From Vagococcus sp. CY52-2 (lineage in GTDB: Bacteria > Bacillota > Bacilli > Lactobacillales > Vagococcaceae): a stretch of DNA of 64,000 nucleotides. The position numbers and the translations under genes were made by a program. The notes under the pieces are model-generated. The model had not been told where the DNA came from, made no database searches, and saw only the letters and a list, made by a program, of their open reading frames with translations. The DNA is taken from the NCBI RefSeq assembly GCF_022655055.1, contig NZ_CP093384.1:992001-1056000 (forward strand), written 5' to 3'. This document shows positions 8,014 to 17,983 of the stretch, one piece after another; within the stretch, counting starts at the first letter, position 1; every line of letters starts with the position of its first letter.

Positions 8014-9081
8014 ATGATTGAAGTAAATTTACCAAATCACCATTATAAAATTGAGGTTCAACGAGGTCTTTTAAAATCTTGTGGGCAATGGGTGGCAAAT
8101 ATTTGGCGACCACAACGAGTAGCGATTATCACAGATGAAACTGTCGCAGAACTTTATGGTGAGGATGTGGCTGATAATTTAGTTGACCACGGCTTTGATG
8201 TTACCATGCTTGTTGTCCCACCAGGCGAAGAAAGCAAATCACTAGAAAAAGCGACACTTTTATATGATGCGCTAGCTGATAACGGCTTTACACGTAGTGA
8301 TGGTGTCATTGCCTTAGGTGGAGGTGTCATTGGGGATTTAGCAGGATTTGTTGCCTCAACCTATATGAGAGGAATTCATTTCTTGCAAATTCCAACGACC
8401 TTACTAGCACAAGTTGATTCAAGTATTGGTGGAAAAACGGCAGTTAACACAAAAAAAGCGAAAAACCTTGTCGGAACGTTTGCGCAACCTGATGGTGTTT
8501 TAATTGACCCAAATGTTTTAAAGACATTGGAAATGAGACGTGTCAGAGAAGGTATCGCGGAAATCATCAAATCAGCTGCCATTGCAGATAAACAGCTTTG
8601 GGATTACTTAGGAACACTAAAAAATGAAGAAGATTTACTCAATCATGCAAAAGAAGTCATTCATGCCTCTTTAGAGGTAAAACGTCATGTTGTGGAAGAA
8701 GATGAATTTGACCATGGTAGTCGACTAACGCTTAACTTTGGACATACAATTGGTCATGCGATTGAAAAAACATCTGGTTATGGCGTCATTAGTCATGGTG
8801 AGGGGGTTAGCTTAGGTATGGTCATGATTTCGACTCGTGCCGAAGCGTTTAACCAATCACCTAGAGGCATTACCAAAGAATTAATTACCATGTTGACGAA
8901 ATTTCATTTACCAACACGTATCGCGTTAAATCGTGAGACAATTTTTGAAGCCATTACGCATGATAAAAAAGCACGTGGGAACACACTAAAAATAATATTA
9001 TTAAAACAAATTGGCAAAGCCAAAATCGTAGATATACCAATTGAACAAATGAAAGATTACATTATCGAGGAGGAAGTTTAG
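8014..9081 (+). CDS. aroB: 3-dehydroquinate synthase
   Basis: Converts DAHP to 3-dehydroquinate using NAD and a divalent metal. The family core [19 protein letters not shown] is at about 96-114, followed by [18 protein letters not shown]; the metal-ligand region [12 protein letters not shown] lies near 240-250 and the second His in [10 protein letters not shown] near 262. The 355-residue length is standard. AAAGGAG precedes ATG by 9 bases. The stop codon TAG overlaps the GTG start of aroC by one base, so the two are translationally coupled. Confidence 0.95.
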   Translation: MIEVNLPNHHYKIEVQRGLLKSCGQWVANIWRPQRVAIITDETVAELYGEDVADNLVDHGFDVTMLVVPPGEESKSLEKATLLYDALADNGFTRSDGVIALGGGVIGDLAGFVASTYMRGIHFLQIPTTLLAQVDSSIGGKTAVNTKKAKNLVGTFAQPDGVLIDPNVLKTLEMRRVREGIAEIIKSAAIADKQLWDYLGTLKNEEDLLNHAKEVIHASLEVKRHVVEEDEFDHGSRLTLNFGHTIGHAIEKTSGYGVISHGEGVSLGMVMISTRAEAFNQSPRGITKELITMLTKFHLPTRIALNRETIFEAITHDKKARGNTLKIILLKQIGKAKIVDIPIEQMKDYIIEEEV

Positions 9082-10247
9082 TGAGATATATTACAGCTGG
9101 TGAATCTCATGGTCCTGAACTAACAGCAATTATTGAAGGACTTCCTGCAGGATTACCTTTAACTGCAGATGACATAAACAAAGAATTAATTAGACGTCAA
9201 ACAGGATACGGTCGTGGTGGGCGTATGCTGATTGAAACAGACCGTGTTAGAATCACGTCAGGTTTACGTCACGGAAAAACATTAGGTTCTCCTATTACAC
9301 TAGTCGTTGAAAACAAAGACTGGAAGAACTGGACAAAAGTTATGGGGATTGAAGAGGTGCCTGAAAAGCAAAAGAAAATACGTCGTGTCGCTAGACCTAG
9401 ACCAGGACATGCTGATTTAGTTGGTGGCATGAAATACCACTTCAATGATTTAAGAAACGTGTTAGAACGCTCATCTGCACGTGAAACAACGATGCGAGTG
9501 GCAATCGGTGCAATTGCTAAAAAAATTCTTTCTGAATTAGACATTGACGTTGCTGGTCACGTCACCATGCTTGGTGGTATTAAAGCAACAGTGCCAGATG
9601 GATTAACTGTCTCAGAAATTCGTGAAATGTCAGAACAATCAGATGTACGTGTGGTAGATGCCACGGTTGAACAAGACATTCGTGATTTAATTGATGAAAC
9701 AAAGAAAAAAGGTGACACAATTGGTGGTGTCGTTGAAGTATTAGTTGGTGGAGTTCCTGCAGGATTAGGAAGTTATGTCCAATGGGATCGAAAACTAGAT
9801 GCGAAAATCGCTCAAGCTGTTGTGAGTATCAATGCCTTTAAAGGGGCTGAATTTGGTGTTGGCTTTGAAGCAGGTGTGTTACCTGGCTCTCAAGTCATGG
9901 ATGAAATTCTTTGGGATGAAAAGAATGGTTACACAAGACGAAGCAATAACTTGGGTGGTTTTGAAGGCGGTATGACAAACGGCGAGCCGATTGTTGTCCG
10001 TGGGGTTATGAAACCTATTCCGACTTTATATAAACCTCTGCAAAGTGTTGATATTGATACAAAAGAGCCATACAAAGCCAGTATCGAACGCTCTGATAGT
10101 ACAGCAGTTCCGGCTGCAAGTGTGGTAGCTGAAAATGTCGTAGCCACTGTTGTAGCCAATGACATTCTTGAAAAATTTGAGAGTGATTCATTTGAAGAGC
10201 TTGTTCAATCAGTAAAAGAATACAGAGAGTACACTAAAAACTTTTAG
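9081..10247 (+). CDS. aroC: Chorismate synthase
   Basis: Makes chorismate from EPSP with reduced FMN, the last common step. It starts with GTG ([13 protein letters not shown]), with GAGGAGG inside the end of aroB as ribosome site. Family motifs: GRGGRM (about 46-51), [30 protein letters not shown], and [16 protein letters not shown] near the FMN site. The 388-residue length is normal. Overlaps aroB by one base; 11 bases to the tyrA ribosome site. Confidence 0.96.
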   Translation: MRYITAGESHGPELTAIIEGLPAGLPLTADDINKELIRRQTGYGRGGRMLIETDRVRITSGLRHGKTLGSPITLVVENKDWKNWTKVMGIEEVPEKQKKIRRVARPRPGHADLVGGMKYHFNDLRNVLERSSARETTMRVAIGAIAKKILSELDIDVAGHVTMLGGIKATVPDGLTVSEIREMSEQSDVRVVDATVEQDIRDLIDETKKKGDTIGGVVEVLVGGVPAGLGSYVQWDRKLDAKIAQAVVSINAFKGAEFGVGFEAGVLPGSQVMDEILWDEKNGYTRRSNNLGGFEGGMTNGEPIVVRGVMKPIPTLYKPLQSVDIDTKEPYKASIERSDSTAVPAASVVAENVVATVVANDILEKFESDSFEELVQSVKEYREYTKNF

Positions 10248-10264
10248 TCGCTAGGAGGATGTGT

Positions 10265-11356
10265 ATGACTGGAAAAACAATCATGATTGTTGGTCTAGGA
10301 CTAATCGGTTCTTCCTTGGCTAAATGTATAAAAATTGACCATCCCAATGCTCAAATTATTGGTTGGGATTATTCTGATAGCACAAAACGAATTGCTAAAA
10401 AAATTGACATTGTAGACGAGATTCCTCATTCATTTGAAGAGGGTGCCGAAATATCAGATGTTATTATTTTAGCCACACCTGTGTCAATTTCAATCGATTA
10501 TTTAAATCAACTAGCCTTACTTTCATTAAAAGAAAACCTCTTAGTAAGTGACACAGGTAGTACCAAAAAAGACATTATGCAACAAGCCAAAGAGATGCCA
10601 TTTGACTTTATCGGTGCTCACCCAATGGCGGGTTCACACAAGTCTGGTGTCACAGCCGCTGATGAGAACTTATTTGAAAATGCTTATTTTATTATAACGA
10701 ACGATCGACACATAAACCGTGTGGAGGAGTTAACACAACTATACAGCGGAACTCATGCCAAATACGTGGAACTAACATCTGATGAGCACGATGAGATTAC
10801 AGCAATGCTATCTCATTTGCCACATATTATCGCATCAGGTTTAGTCAATCAAGCCGATGCCTTTAATCAAGAACACCCAAGAGCCAAACAATTAGCGGCT
10901 GGAGGATTTCGTGATATTACTAGGATTGCCTCATCTGACCCGAAAATGTGGACGGATATCTTAATGAGTAATCGCACCACACTTGTACAAGAGCTTGATG
11001 ATTGGCAAAAGCAAATGAGTCAAGTTAAACAGTGGTTATTAAGTAAAGACTCTGATGCCATTTATGATTTTTTTGAACGGGCAAAAGAAACCCGTGATCA
11101 GATTCCAATCCACCAAAAAGGGTCAATCCCGGCATTTTATGATTTGTTTGTAGACGTGCCAGACAAACCCGGGATTATTGCTGAAGTAACGGGGCTTTTA
11201 GGAGAAGCCAATATCTCAATCATCAACTTAAAAATATTAGAAACAAGAGAAGATATTATCGGCGTGTTGCAGGTTAGTTTTAAAAATGACCATGATTTAT
11301 TGCAAGCAAAAGAGTGCATTGCAACATACACGGATTATGTCTGTCGAACACAATAG
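10265..11356 (+). CDS. tyrA: Prephenate dehydrogenase with ACT domain
   Basis: Oxidatively decarboxylates prephenate to 4-hydroxyphenylpyruvate, the tyrosine branch. N-terminal NAD-binding turn [10 protein letters not shown], then [10 protein letters not shown] and [13 protein letters not shown] around residues 95-125, which carry the catalytic His. The last 70 residues ([19 protein letters not shown] and on) are an ACT domain, which suggests feedback control by tyrosine. The start at 10265 lies 6 bases behind AGGAGG; an ATG at 10259 touches that motif and cannot use it. It lies between aroC and aroA. Confidence 0.94.
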   Translation: MTGKTIMIVGLGLIGSSLAKCIKIDHPNAQIIGWDYSDSTKRIAKKIDIVDEIPHSFEEGAEISDVIILATPVSISIDYLNQLALLSLKENLLVSDTGSTKKDIMQQAKEMPFDFIGAHPMAGSHKSGVTAADENLFENAYFIITNDRHINRVEELTQLYSGTHAKYVELTSDEHDEITAMLSHLPHIIASGLVNQADAFNQEHPRAKQLAAGGFRDITRIASSDPKMWTDILMSNRTTLVQELDDWQKQMSQVKQWLLSKDSDAIYDFFERAKETRDQIPIHQKGSIPAFYDLFVDVPDKPGIIAEVTGLLGEANISIINLKILETREDIIGVLQVSFKNDHDLLQAKECIATYTDYVCRTQ

Positions 11357-11370
11357 GAGGAAATGACACT

Positions 11371-12654
11371 ATGAAATTAATCTCAGCTAGTCCATTAAAT
11401 GGAACCATACACGTTCCTGCTGATAAATCTATTTCACATCGAAGCATTATGTTTGGTGCGATTTCAGAAGGTACCACAACCATCAAAAACTTCTTACGAG
11501 GAGAAGACTGTTTGAGTACACTTAACGCGTTTAAAAGTTTGGGTGTGCCAATCACAGATGATGGCGAAACCATTCGTGTAACAGGTGTAGGCTTTGATGG
11601 TCTAAAAAAACCAGCTACAGCACTTGATTTAGGTAATTCTGGTACCACAATTCGTTTAATGATGGGGATTTTGGCGAAGCAGTCATTCGACACGGTTTTA
11701 TTTGGTGATAAGTACCTAAACAAACGCCCAATGAATCGCGTCATGTTACCACTTAATCAAATGAATGCTAATCTATCAGGGCATGATAATAGTGAATATC
11801 CTCCTATTCACATTTCAGCAAATAATCAACTAACACCCATCACTTATCACATGCCAGTAGCAAGTGCTCAAGTGAAATCTGCTATTTTGTTTGCAGCCTT
11901 GCAAGCTGATGGTGAGACAACCATTATCGAAAAAGAACCCACTAGAAATCATACTGAAGAGATGATTCGACAATTTGGTGGGACTATCACAACAGATGGA
12001 AAAGACATTCGTATGACAGGTCCACAACGATTAGTTGGACAAAATGTTACTGTGCCTGGCGACATTTCATCTGCGGCGTTCTTTTTAGTTGCCGGAGCTA
12101 TTGTCCCGAATAGTGCAATCGTGCTCAAAAACGTGGGAATTAACCCAACCAGAATAGGGATTCTAGATGTTTTAGAAGAGATGAATGCCGATGTGGTGAT
12201 TAGTGAAGAAGATCATGCTAACCAATCAGCCACCCTCACTGTTAAAACAAGTAGTTTAACTTCTACTACAATTAGTGGGGATATTATACCTCGTTTGATT
12301 GATGAAATTCCAATTATTGCTTTGCTTGCAACACAAGCAAATGGTCAAACAGTCATTAAAAATGCTGAAGAACTAAAAGTAAAAGAAACCAATCGTATTG
12401 ACGCAACAGCTGAAGAATTAAGAAAACTTGGTGCAGATATTACGCCAACAGAAGATGGGTTAATCATCAATGGCCCATGTCAATTGCACGGTGGAAACGT
12501 ATCAAGTCGAGGGGATCATCGTATCGGGATGATGCTTCAAATTGCTGCGTTACTAACTGATGAAGACGTTGTGATGGAAAAATCAGAAGCTGTTTCAGTA
12601 TCTTATCCAGCCTTTTTTGAGGATGTCACACGACTTTCAAGAGGTGATTATTAA
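11371..12654 (+). CDS. aroA: 3-phosphoshikimate 1-carboxyvinyltransferase (EPSP synthase)
   Basis: Transfers the enolpyruvyl group of PEP to shikimate 3-phosphate. Begins [20 protein letters not shown], with the catalytic Lys in the ADKSISHR motif (about 20-27); [13 protein letters not shown] near 90 and the LKVKETNRI and SRGDHRIGM motifs toward the end are all present. At 427 residues it has normal length. AGGAGG lies 8 bases before the ATG at 11371; frames extending further left run into tyrA. The stop is followed after one base by the aroK start. Confidence 0.95.
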   Translation: MKLISASPLNGTIHVPADKSISHRSIMFGAISEGTTTIKNFLRGEDCLSTLNAFKSLGVPITDDGETIRVTGVGFDGLKKPATALDLGNSGTTIRLMMGILAKQSFDTVLFGDKYLNKRPMNRVMLPLNQMNANLSGHDNSEYPPIHISANNQLTPITYHMPVASAQVKSAILFAALQADGETTIIEKEPTRNHTEEMIRQFGGTITTDGKDIRMTGPQRLVGQNVTVPGDISSAAFFLVAGAIVPNSAIVLKNVGINPTRIGILDVLEEMNADVVISEEDHANQSATLTVKTSSLTSTTISGDIIPRLIDEIPIIALLATQANGQTVIKNAEELKVKETNRIDATAEELRKLGADITPTEDGLIINGPCQLHGGNVSSRGDHRIGMMLQIAALLTDEDVVMEKSEAVSVSYPAFFEDVTRLSRGDY

Positions 12655-12655
12655 A

Positions 12656-13159
12656 ATGACGCTCGTTTTAATAGGCTTCATGGGAGCAGGAAAAACCACA
12701 GTTGGTAATGTATTAGCAAATAAAACAGCAACCAAGCAAATTGATTTAGATCAGTGTATTGTCGAAAAAATTGGGATGCCTATATCTGAGTACTTTGATA
12801 AGCATGGAGAAGAATCTTTTAGAGAGCTTGAAACCGCTATGTTAAAAGACTTTCTAAACACACCTGGTATTTTATCGCCAGGTGGTGGGGTAATTTTAAA
12901 AGAAGAAAATCAAGCGTTATTAAAAGAACAGGCTACAGTCGTTTATTTACAAACAGATTTAGATGAATTATTACGTCGAATCGAGCAAGATACGACAAAT
13001 TATCGTCCGTTGTTGCATAATAAAACAATAGAAGAGGTGAAAGATATCTTTTTACCTCGAATTCCCATTTACGAAGAAATTGCTGATCATATTGTTGATA
13101 CCACGAATAAAACACCGGAAGAAATCGCTGATGTTATTTTAGAATTAGTAGGTGATTAA
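12656..13159 (+). CDS. aroK: Shikimate kinase
   Basis: Phosphorylates shikimate at O3 with ATP. The Walker A motif GFMGAGKTT is at residues 6-14, followed by the shikimate-binding DLDQCIVEKIG, FRELE and SPGGGVIL motifs and the adenine-lid Arg in NYRPLL. The start at 12656 gives 167 residues, the usual size; it is preceded by AGAGGTGATT within the aroA end. Its stop codon directly abuts the pheA start. Confidence 0.94.
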   Translation: MTLVLIGFMGAGKTTVGNVLANKTATKQIDLDQCIVEKIGMPISEYFDKHGEESFRELETAMLKDFLNTPGILSPGGGVILKEENQALLKEQATVVYLQTDLDELLRRIEQDTTNYRPLLHNKTIEEVKDIFLPRIPIYEEIADHIVDTTNKTPEEIADVILELVGD

Positions 13160-13987
13160 ATGGAAGTTGGTTATTTAGGACCAAAAAACTCGTTTACATA
13201 CAAAGCAGCATCATATTATTTTGATGATTCATCATTACAACCTTATGCAAGCATTACAAATTGCTTAAATGCCTTGAAGAAGAATCAAGTTGATTATGCT
13301 GTTGTGCCGATTGAAAACTCATTGGAAGGGTCTGTTCACACAAGTATGGATGGGCTCTTTCAACAAAAAGATATCACTGTTTGTCGTGAAATCATTTTAC
13401 CAATACAACAAAACTTATTAGTGAATGATTTGACGATCATTCCTAAAAAAATCTTGTCACATCCACAAGCTCTCGCACAATCACAACAATTTTTAGAAAC
13501 ATATTACCCAGATGTATTGATAGAACAGGTGCCATCAACCACATTTGCTGCAGAATACGTGGCTGAACACCCGTCTGAATCAGTTGCAGCAATAGCCTCA
13601 AAAGAAGCAGCAAGTGAATATGGTTTAGAAATCTTGTCAGCAGGTATTCAGGACAATCGCTTTAATCAAACACGTTTTTGGTTATTGGGTAAAGAGCCAT
13701 TTAATCAAGATGAGTACCAACCGCAAAAAATGACGCTATTTATGACATTACCTAAAAATGCGCCAGGAATCTTACACAAAGTCCTTTCAGCGTTTGCTTG
13801 GCGTGAAATTGATTTAAGTAAAATAGAATCTAGACCACTAAAAACTGAGTTAGGTGAGTATTACTTTATTATAGATGTACCAATTCATGACAATATCAAG
13901 CTAGTTGAATATGCGCTTGAAGAAATCACATTATTAGGTGCTAAATATCAGCAGTTAGGTTATTATCCCATCGTCATAAAGGAGTGA
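13160..13987 (+). CDS. pheA: Prephenate dehydratase
   Basis: Converts prephenate to phenylpyruvate for phenylalanine. Two parts are visible: the periplasmic-binding-like catalytic domain (residues 1-180; GYLGPKNSFTYKAA, VVPIENSLEG and the TTR-like NQTRFW catalytic segment) and a C-terminal ACT domain (about 190-270) with the Phe-binding ESRP motif. No chorismate mutase domain is fused. It is the last intact gene of the operon; note that no 3-dehydroquinate dehydratase (aroD) gene is in the cluster, so that step must be encoded elsewhere. Confidence 0.94.
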   Translation: MEVGYLGPKNSFTYKAASYYFDDSSLQPYASITNCLNALKKNQVDYAVVPIENSLEGSVHTSMDGLFQQKDITVCREIILPIQQNLLVNDLTIIPKKILSHPQALAQSQQFLETYYPDVLIEQVPSTTFAAEYVAEHPSESVAAIASKEAASEYGLEILSAGIQDNRFNQTRFWLLGKEPFNQDEYQPQKMTLFMTLPKNAPGILHKVLSAFAWREIDLSKIESRPLKTELGEYYFIIDVPIHDNIKLVEYALEEITLLGAKYQQLGYYPIVIKE

Positions 13988-13992
13988 AGTGA

Positions 13993-14587
13993 GTGTTAAT
14001 TAATTGCGAGAACGTGTCGTTTATAAGAGATAAGCAACCAATATTACAGCATATAAACTGGCAAATGAATGACCATGAAAATTGGGCAATTTTAGGGTTA
14101 AACGGTTCAGGTAAAACAACACTACTCAAACTAATTACAGGATATGATTGGCCTTCAAGTGGAAAGTTAACCGTTCTGGGTGAAACATTTGGAAAGACTT
14201 CCATCCCTGATTTAAAGAAAAAAATAGGGTGGGTCAGCTCAGATTGTTTTGATTGCAAGAGCGTTGATGGCTAAACCTGAGCTACTGATATTTGACGAAC
14301 CTTGTAATGGACTTGATTTGTTTGCAAGACAATCCATGTTAGAATAAATTGATAGCATTGCACAAGACAAACAACCGAAAGGATTAATCTTTGTTACTCA
14401 TTATATAGAAGAAATTCCAGTAAGTTTTGATTATATATTATTAATTAAAGATGGAAAAATATTTGCAAAAGGATTAAAATCAGACGTCTTAACGCCTGAT
14501 TTTTTAACACGATTTTATGACAATTCTGTTGAAGTTATTAAATTACCAGATAATCGACTAACCATTATACCAAAAAGTTCTAAGTAA
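13993..14587 (+). pseudogene. Broken ABC transporter ATPase (YlmA-like)
   Basis: GTG start with GGAG 8 bases ahead. The first 85 codons carry a normal Walker A region (GLNGSGKTTLLKLI). After WVSSDCF the frame is lost; it resumes as [23 protein letters not shown], so the stretch with the signature motif (about 50 codons) is deleted. A TAA then interrupts MLE-IDSI, and the tail continues to 14587. The pattern matches the ~260-residue molybdenum-type ATPase YlmA found at similar places in other Firmicutes. It follows pheA by five bases and is probably still transcribed. Confidence 0.8.
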
Positions 14588-14605
14588 TTACTTTAGAGCT
14601 TTTTA
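14572..14605 (+). terminator. Terminator at the end of the aro operon
   Basis: AAAAAGTTCTAA pairs with TTTAGAGCTTTTT around an 8-base loop, followed by more T. Its left arm overlaps the end of the ABC pseudogene. Confidence 0.75.
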
Positions 14606-14664
14606 TTTTGTTGTCATTAGGAAGAGTGGTGTATTATCTTGTCGATAAAAAATTATTTTGATTT

Positions 14665-14692
14665 GGTTTACATAAGATATATTAAACTAAAC
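14665..14692 (-). other. dif-like Xer recombination site, copy 1
   Basis: On the - strand the right arm reads TTATGTAAACC, identical to copy 2 at 17663 and nearly identical to the XerD arm of Bacillus dif (TTATGTAAACT). A 6-base centre and an 11-base left arm that differs from copy 2 at three positions complete the 28-bp layout. Four mismatches separate the two copies in all. It lies directly before the AmaP-Asp23 cluster in the same orientation as copy 2. Confidence 0.6.
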
Positions 14693-14867
14693 TAAGATAT
14701 ATATTTAAAATAAAACAAATATATATCATATATCAAAAAATTATACGTTCACAGATACATTTAATATTCTTTTTATGTATTTTTTAGTTGAGATAACGCT
14801 TTATTTTTGACTTTAGATTGTATATAAAATACAATATTACTATAAATAGTTAGAAAGGAGTTCTGAT

Positions 14868-15428
14868 ATGAACATTTACAAAAAAGTGTTTATTTTGATA
14901 AGTATATTATTATTAATTCCACTTTTATTTACTAATGTTATACAAAATCAATACTTAGCAAATCTTTCTTTTAAGCTTATTCAAATGGAAAATTATCCTT
15001 TTGTGGGTTCTTATATTCCATTTTATCTATTTTGGGGAAGCATTCTGGTGATCATATTCTTAATCATTTTATTCTGTTTTATTCTCTTATATCCTAGGAA
15101 TAAAACAGAAGTCTATTTTTCTAAATCTAAAGGCAGTCTTTCTATTAAGAAAAATGCTGTTGAACAATTTGTATCTACTATTTTGACTCAAGAGCCTTGG
15201 TTAAAAAATCCTAAAGTGTCTGTCACAATGAAAAAGAAGAAGATTAAAATTTTTATATCATGTAACTGTTCTAATATTAACTCTAATCTAGTTGATAAAA
15301 CAAGCGAATTATCTCATCGTATAAGACAGGAATTTTCAATCTTTCTAGGGATCGATGATCCTAAACAAGTATCAGTTGAAATAAAACAAGTTTCAAATAA
15401 AAAAGCTAGTAATCCACGTGTTATTTAA
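14868..15428 (+). CDS. amaP: AmaP-like alkaline shock response membrane anchor
   Basis: 186-residue membrane protein with two hydrophobic helices (about 7-25 and 52-76) and a cytoplasmic tail (about 85-180) resembling the Asp23-type fold. In Staphylococcus, AmaP anchors Asp23 at the membrane; position directly before a DUF2273 gene and an Asp23 gene is the typical order. AAAGGAG is 9 bases before the ATG. Its end is followed within 14 bases by the next gene, so an operon is clear. Identification rests on membrane topology and neighbourhood more than on exact motifs. Confidence 0.8.
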   Translation: MNIYKKVFILISILLLIPLLFTNVIQNQYLANLSFKLIQMENYPFVGSYIPFYLFWGSILVIIFLIILFCFILLYPRNKTEVYFSKSKGSLSIKKNAVEQFVSTILTQEPWLKNPKVSVTMKKKKIKIFISCNCSNINSNLVDKTSELSHRIRQEFSIFLGIDDPKQVSVEIKQVSNKKASNPRVI

Positions 15429-15441
15429 GGAGGATAAGAAA

Positions 15442-15618
15442 ATGGAAGATTTTATAAAAAAATATAGGTTTCCTATTTTGGGAGCTCTCATTGGCCTAGG
15501 CTTAGCTATATCATTTTTTAGTTTAGGATTTTTTAAAACAATTATCCTTATTATTTTAACGTTACTAGGTGCTTGTATCGGTTATTACCTTCAAAGAAAT
15601 AATTTTTTGAAGAAATAA
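15442..15618 (+). CDS. DUF2273 small membrane protein
   Basis: 58 residues: a basic start (MEDFIKKYRFP), two adjacent hydrophobic helices separated by a short turn (GLGLAISFFSLGFF and TIILIILTLLGACIGYYL), and a basic tail. This is the small membrane partner always found between AmaP and Asp23 genes in Firmicutes; its molecular role is not known. The start at 15442 follows AAGGAGG by 8 bases; a longer frame from 15418 would overlap amaP and lacks a ribosome site. Confidence 0.8.
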   Translation: MEDFIKKYRFPILGALIGLGLAISFFSLGFFKTIILIILTLLGACIGYYLQRNNFLKK

Positions 15619-15652
15619 AAAAATAACAATAAATAAATTGGAGGAATCAATC

Positions 15653-16183
15653 ATGGAAAACAAAGGAACACAAGTAGAAGTAAAAAAATCAGAGTTAAAA
15701 GGTGAATTAACATTTGAAGACAAAGTTATTCAAAAAATTGTTGGTATTTCATTGGAAACTATTCCTGGTTTATTAACAATTAATGGTGGATTTTTTTCAA
15801 ATTTAGCAGATAAGATTGTTAATAATAATGATGTAACTTCAGGAATTGATGTTGAAGTAGGAAAAAAAGAAGTTGCTGTTGATTTAGATATCGTTGCAGA
15901 ATATGGTGTAGATATTTCAAAAATATACGAAGACATCAAACGAGTGATTGAAAAAGAAGTAAAGCATATGACGAGTCTAGAAGTTATAGAAGTAAATGTT
16001 AATGTCGTAGATATTAAAACAAAAGAACAATACGAAGAAGATAGCGTTACTGTTCAGGATAAGGTGAGTGACGCTACAAGTGAAGTTTCAGACTTTGTTT
16101 CTGATCAAACTAACAAAGTCAAAAAAGTGTCTTCTAAAGGAGCAACAAAAGTAAAAGAAGCAACTGAGCCCAGAGTAGAATAA
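15653..16183 (+). CDS. Asp23/Gls24 family envelope stress protein
   Basis: 176 residues. The Asp23 domain spans about 18-115 (GELTFEDKVIQKIVGISLETIPGLL, then a DVEVGKKEVAVDLDIVAEYG strand pair and a VNVVDI ending). The last 55 residues are charged and Ser/Thr/Lys-rich with VSD and KVKE repeats, a low-complexity tail. Gls24 of enterococci is induced by bile, stationary phase and starvation and acts at the envelope. The start at 15653 has TTGGAGG 9 bases ahead; a TTG at 15638 is part of that ribosome site. Confidence 0.9.
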   Translation: MENKGTQVEVKKSELKGELTFEDKVIQKIVGISLETIPGLLTINGGFFSNLADKIVNNNDVTSGIDVEVGKKEVAVDLDIVAEYGVDISKIYEDIKRVIEKEVKHMTSLEVIEVNVNVVDIKTKEQYEEDSVTVQDKVSDATSEVSDFVSDQTNKVKKVSSKGATKVKEATEPRVE

Positions 16184-16211
16184 TAATATTTTTAGATGAG
16201 GAGTGATATAT

Positions 16212-16457
16212 ATGGGATTCATTTGGTCATTAATAGTAGGTGGAGTTATCGGAGCTATAGCAGGTGCTATAACAAGTAAAGGAAAATCTATGGGATGGAT
16301 TGCTAATATTATTGCTGGTTTAATTGGTTCTTCAGTTGGCCAATCTTTATTTGGTTCATTTGGACCATCTTTAGCCGGAATGGCTATTATTCCATCAATC
16401 ATTGGAGCAGTTATTGTTGTGGCTGTCGTGTCATTATTTACTGGTAAAAATAGCTAA
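16212..16457 (+). CDS. GlsB/YeaQ/YmgE family membrane protein
   Basis: 81 residues with three hydrophobic glycine-rich helices (FIWSLIVGGVIGAIAGAIT, NIIAGLIGSSVGQSLFG, MAIIPSIIGAVIVVAVVSL), the pattern of transglycosylase-associated/GlsB proteins. In Enterococcus faecalis glsB lies in the gls24 operon and contributes to bile resistance. The ATG at 16212 follows GAGGAG by 8 bases. Last gene of the stress operon; a few codons reading KDEAKDKLNK after it may be the end of a lost CsbD-type gene. Confidence 0.85.
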   Translation: MGFIWSLIVGGVIGAIAGAITSKGKSMGWIANIIAGLIGSSVGQSLFGSFGPSLAGMAIIPSIIGAVIVVAVVSLFTGKNS

Positions 16458-16545
16458 CAAAATAAATACAAAGATGAAGCAAAAGATAAATTAAATAAAT
16501 AATAAAACTAATTAAAATATCCTACAATTTTTATACTACATAAAT

Positions 16546-16592
16546 AAAAAATGTTCTCTTAAGTAAAATTTAGCTTAAGAGAACATTTTTTT
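16546..16592 (+). terminator. Terminator of the stress-protein operon
   Basis: Sixteen-bp stem (AAAATGTTCTCTTAAG and complement), 10-base loop and seven T, about 90 bases after glsB. Confidence 0.88.
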
Positions 16593-16922
16593 GGATACAC
16601 ATAAGCACATATCTTAATTATTCTTATATTTTTCTCTCTCATTAGCATAAAATTTATCAAATGTTAAGTAATGATTTAATTTCCGACCAAATTGTTACGT
16701 CTGTCAAAACATAAAAAAACACCTACCTAGAATAAAAAATACCTTCAGATTCTCTTAATCTAGCGGCCTATTAGAGAGCTCTATTAATAATATAAAATTA
16801 ATTAACCGAATAGCTATAGCTATAAAAATTTCAAAACTATAAATATAGAATTTAACTAAATTTTAAAGACAAACAAATAAGCAACGAAAACCAATTGGCT
16901 TCTGATACTTAAAATCACTATA
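16593..16922. other. Gene-poor stretch with a possible gene tail
   Basis: On the - strand 16614-16691 reads as a 25-codon tail (FDKFYANEREKYKNN then stop) with no start, perhaps the end of a lost gene that I cannot name. The rest is AT-rich with nothing recognisable, and the next frame begins without a start codon. Confidence 0.3.
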
Positions 16923-17342
16923 TTGTACTCATCCACATCATTTGATGTAAAGCCAGGATATTTTGAAATAGTTTTAGAAGAAATGGAGCGCATTAAAAAA
17001 GTTGATACCATAATATTTGTATTTTCGATTTATTGGCACAGTTTACTAGCTATGTTAAAAGGATGTATAGATAGAGTATTCAATTATGGTTTTTCATATG
17101 GAAACGGCAATAAATTACCGATCAATAAAATTAGATGGGTTCCTATAGCTGGAAATACTCGCAAGAAGTATAAAAAAAGAGGATATGACCTAAATATTGA
17201 ACATAAACTTAATATAGGAATAGCAGATTATGCAGGTGTCAAAGACTCTGAAGTTAATTACATTTGGAACAGTTTAGGTGAATATATTGAAAATGAATCA
17301 CAATCTACTTACTTTGATAATCTAATGAAAAAAAGCATTTGA
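16923..17342 (+). pseudogene. N-terminally truncated NAD(P)H oxidoreductase (flavodoxin-like fold)
   Basis: The frame resembles the C-terminal two thirds of a Flavodoxin_2 quinone or nitro-reductase: FSIYWHSLLAMLKGCIDRVFNYGFSYG is the conserved FMN-side helix segment, followed by KIRWVPIAGNT and YKKRGYDLNIEHKLNIGIADYAGVKDSE. The first 50-60 residues with the phosphate-binding loop are missing and there is no ribosome site, so the gene is probably dead. It sits between the two dif-like sites. Confidence 0.7.
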
Positions 17343-17538
17343 TTATGAAAAAATATATAAAAAATACTCTATTCTTTATTTAATAAAAGAATAGGAATCG
17401 TTTTAACTTGTCTAGAACATTTAATTCCATATTAAGAAAAAAGTAGATATAGATTCGAAGATGTTTCAGAATCTAATCCTGCCAAATAATGTTTGGGTAT
17501 AATATAGTTTTAAATTTACAGCCAGAAAATTTAAAATT

Positions 17539-17580
17539 ATAAAAAGCTCTCAGAAACTTATAAAACTGAGAGCTTTTTCA
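17539..17580. terminator. Terminator-like hairpin
   Basis: AAAAAGCTCTCAG pairs with CTGAGAGCTTTTT around a 12-base loop; T- and A-runs make it usable on both strands. Confidence 0.75.
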
Positions 17581-17662
17581 TTATCAACATAACAACATGA
17601 AATCAGATTCAACAATAATAGACTAGGTACTAAATTTTCATGAATAATTATTTTATCAATTT

Positions 17663-17690
17663 GGTTTACATAATATATATTAAACGAAGT
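17663..17690 (-). other. dif-like Xer recombination site, copy 2
   Basis: Compared with the Bacillus subtilis dif site as I remember it, 24 of 28 positions agree on the - strand: left arm beginning ACTTC, centre TATATA, right arm TTATGTAAACC (XerD side). Canonical 11-6-11 layout. It lies where gene orientation switches from mainly + to mainly -, as expected for the chromosome dimer resolution site at the terminus. Confidence 0.72.
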
Positions 17691-17983
17691 TGTTTTAGGG
17701 ATTAAAATCTACCAGATATACCATGTTATTCATAAAACACATCATCAGCATGAGTCATTCAATTAATTAACCATATATAAGTTTATTTAACTAAATAAAA
17801 CCTATATAACTTAATATGACTTCTAGTATTATTATATTAACATGACTACATGATGAAGTTTATTTATATTATATGATAGTTAAAAATATTAAGTATTCAT
17901 AATTCATGATTATTTATATAGTTTAATTGGTTATCTAATTACTATTAAATAACAAATATCTTATATATTTACTATAATAATAA

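Noticed and set aside
11280-11744. Antisense frame of 154 codons over tyrA and aroA
   Set aside because: It covers two certain genes on the other strand, has no ribosome site and its composition is that of a shadow frame.
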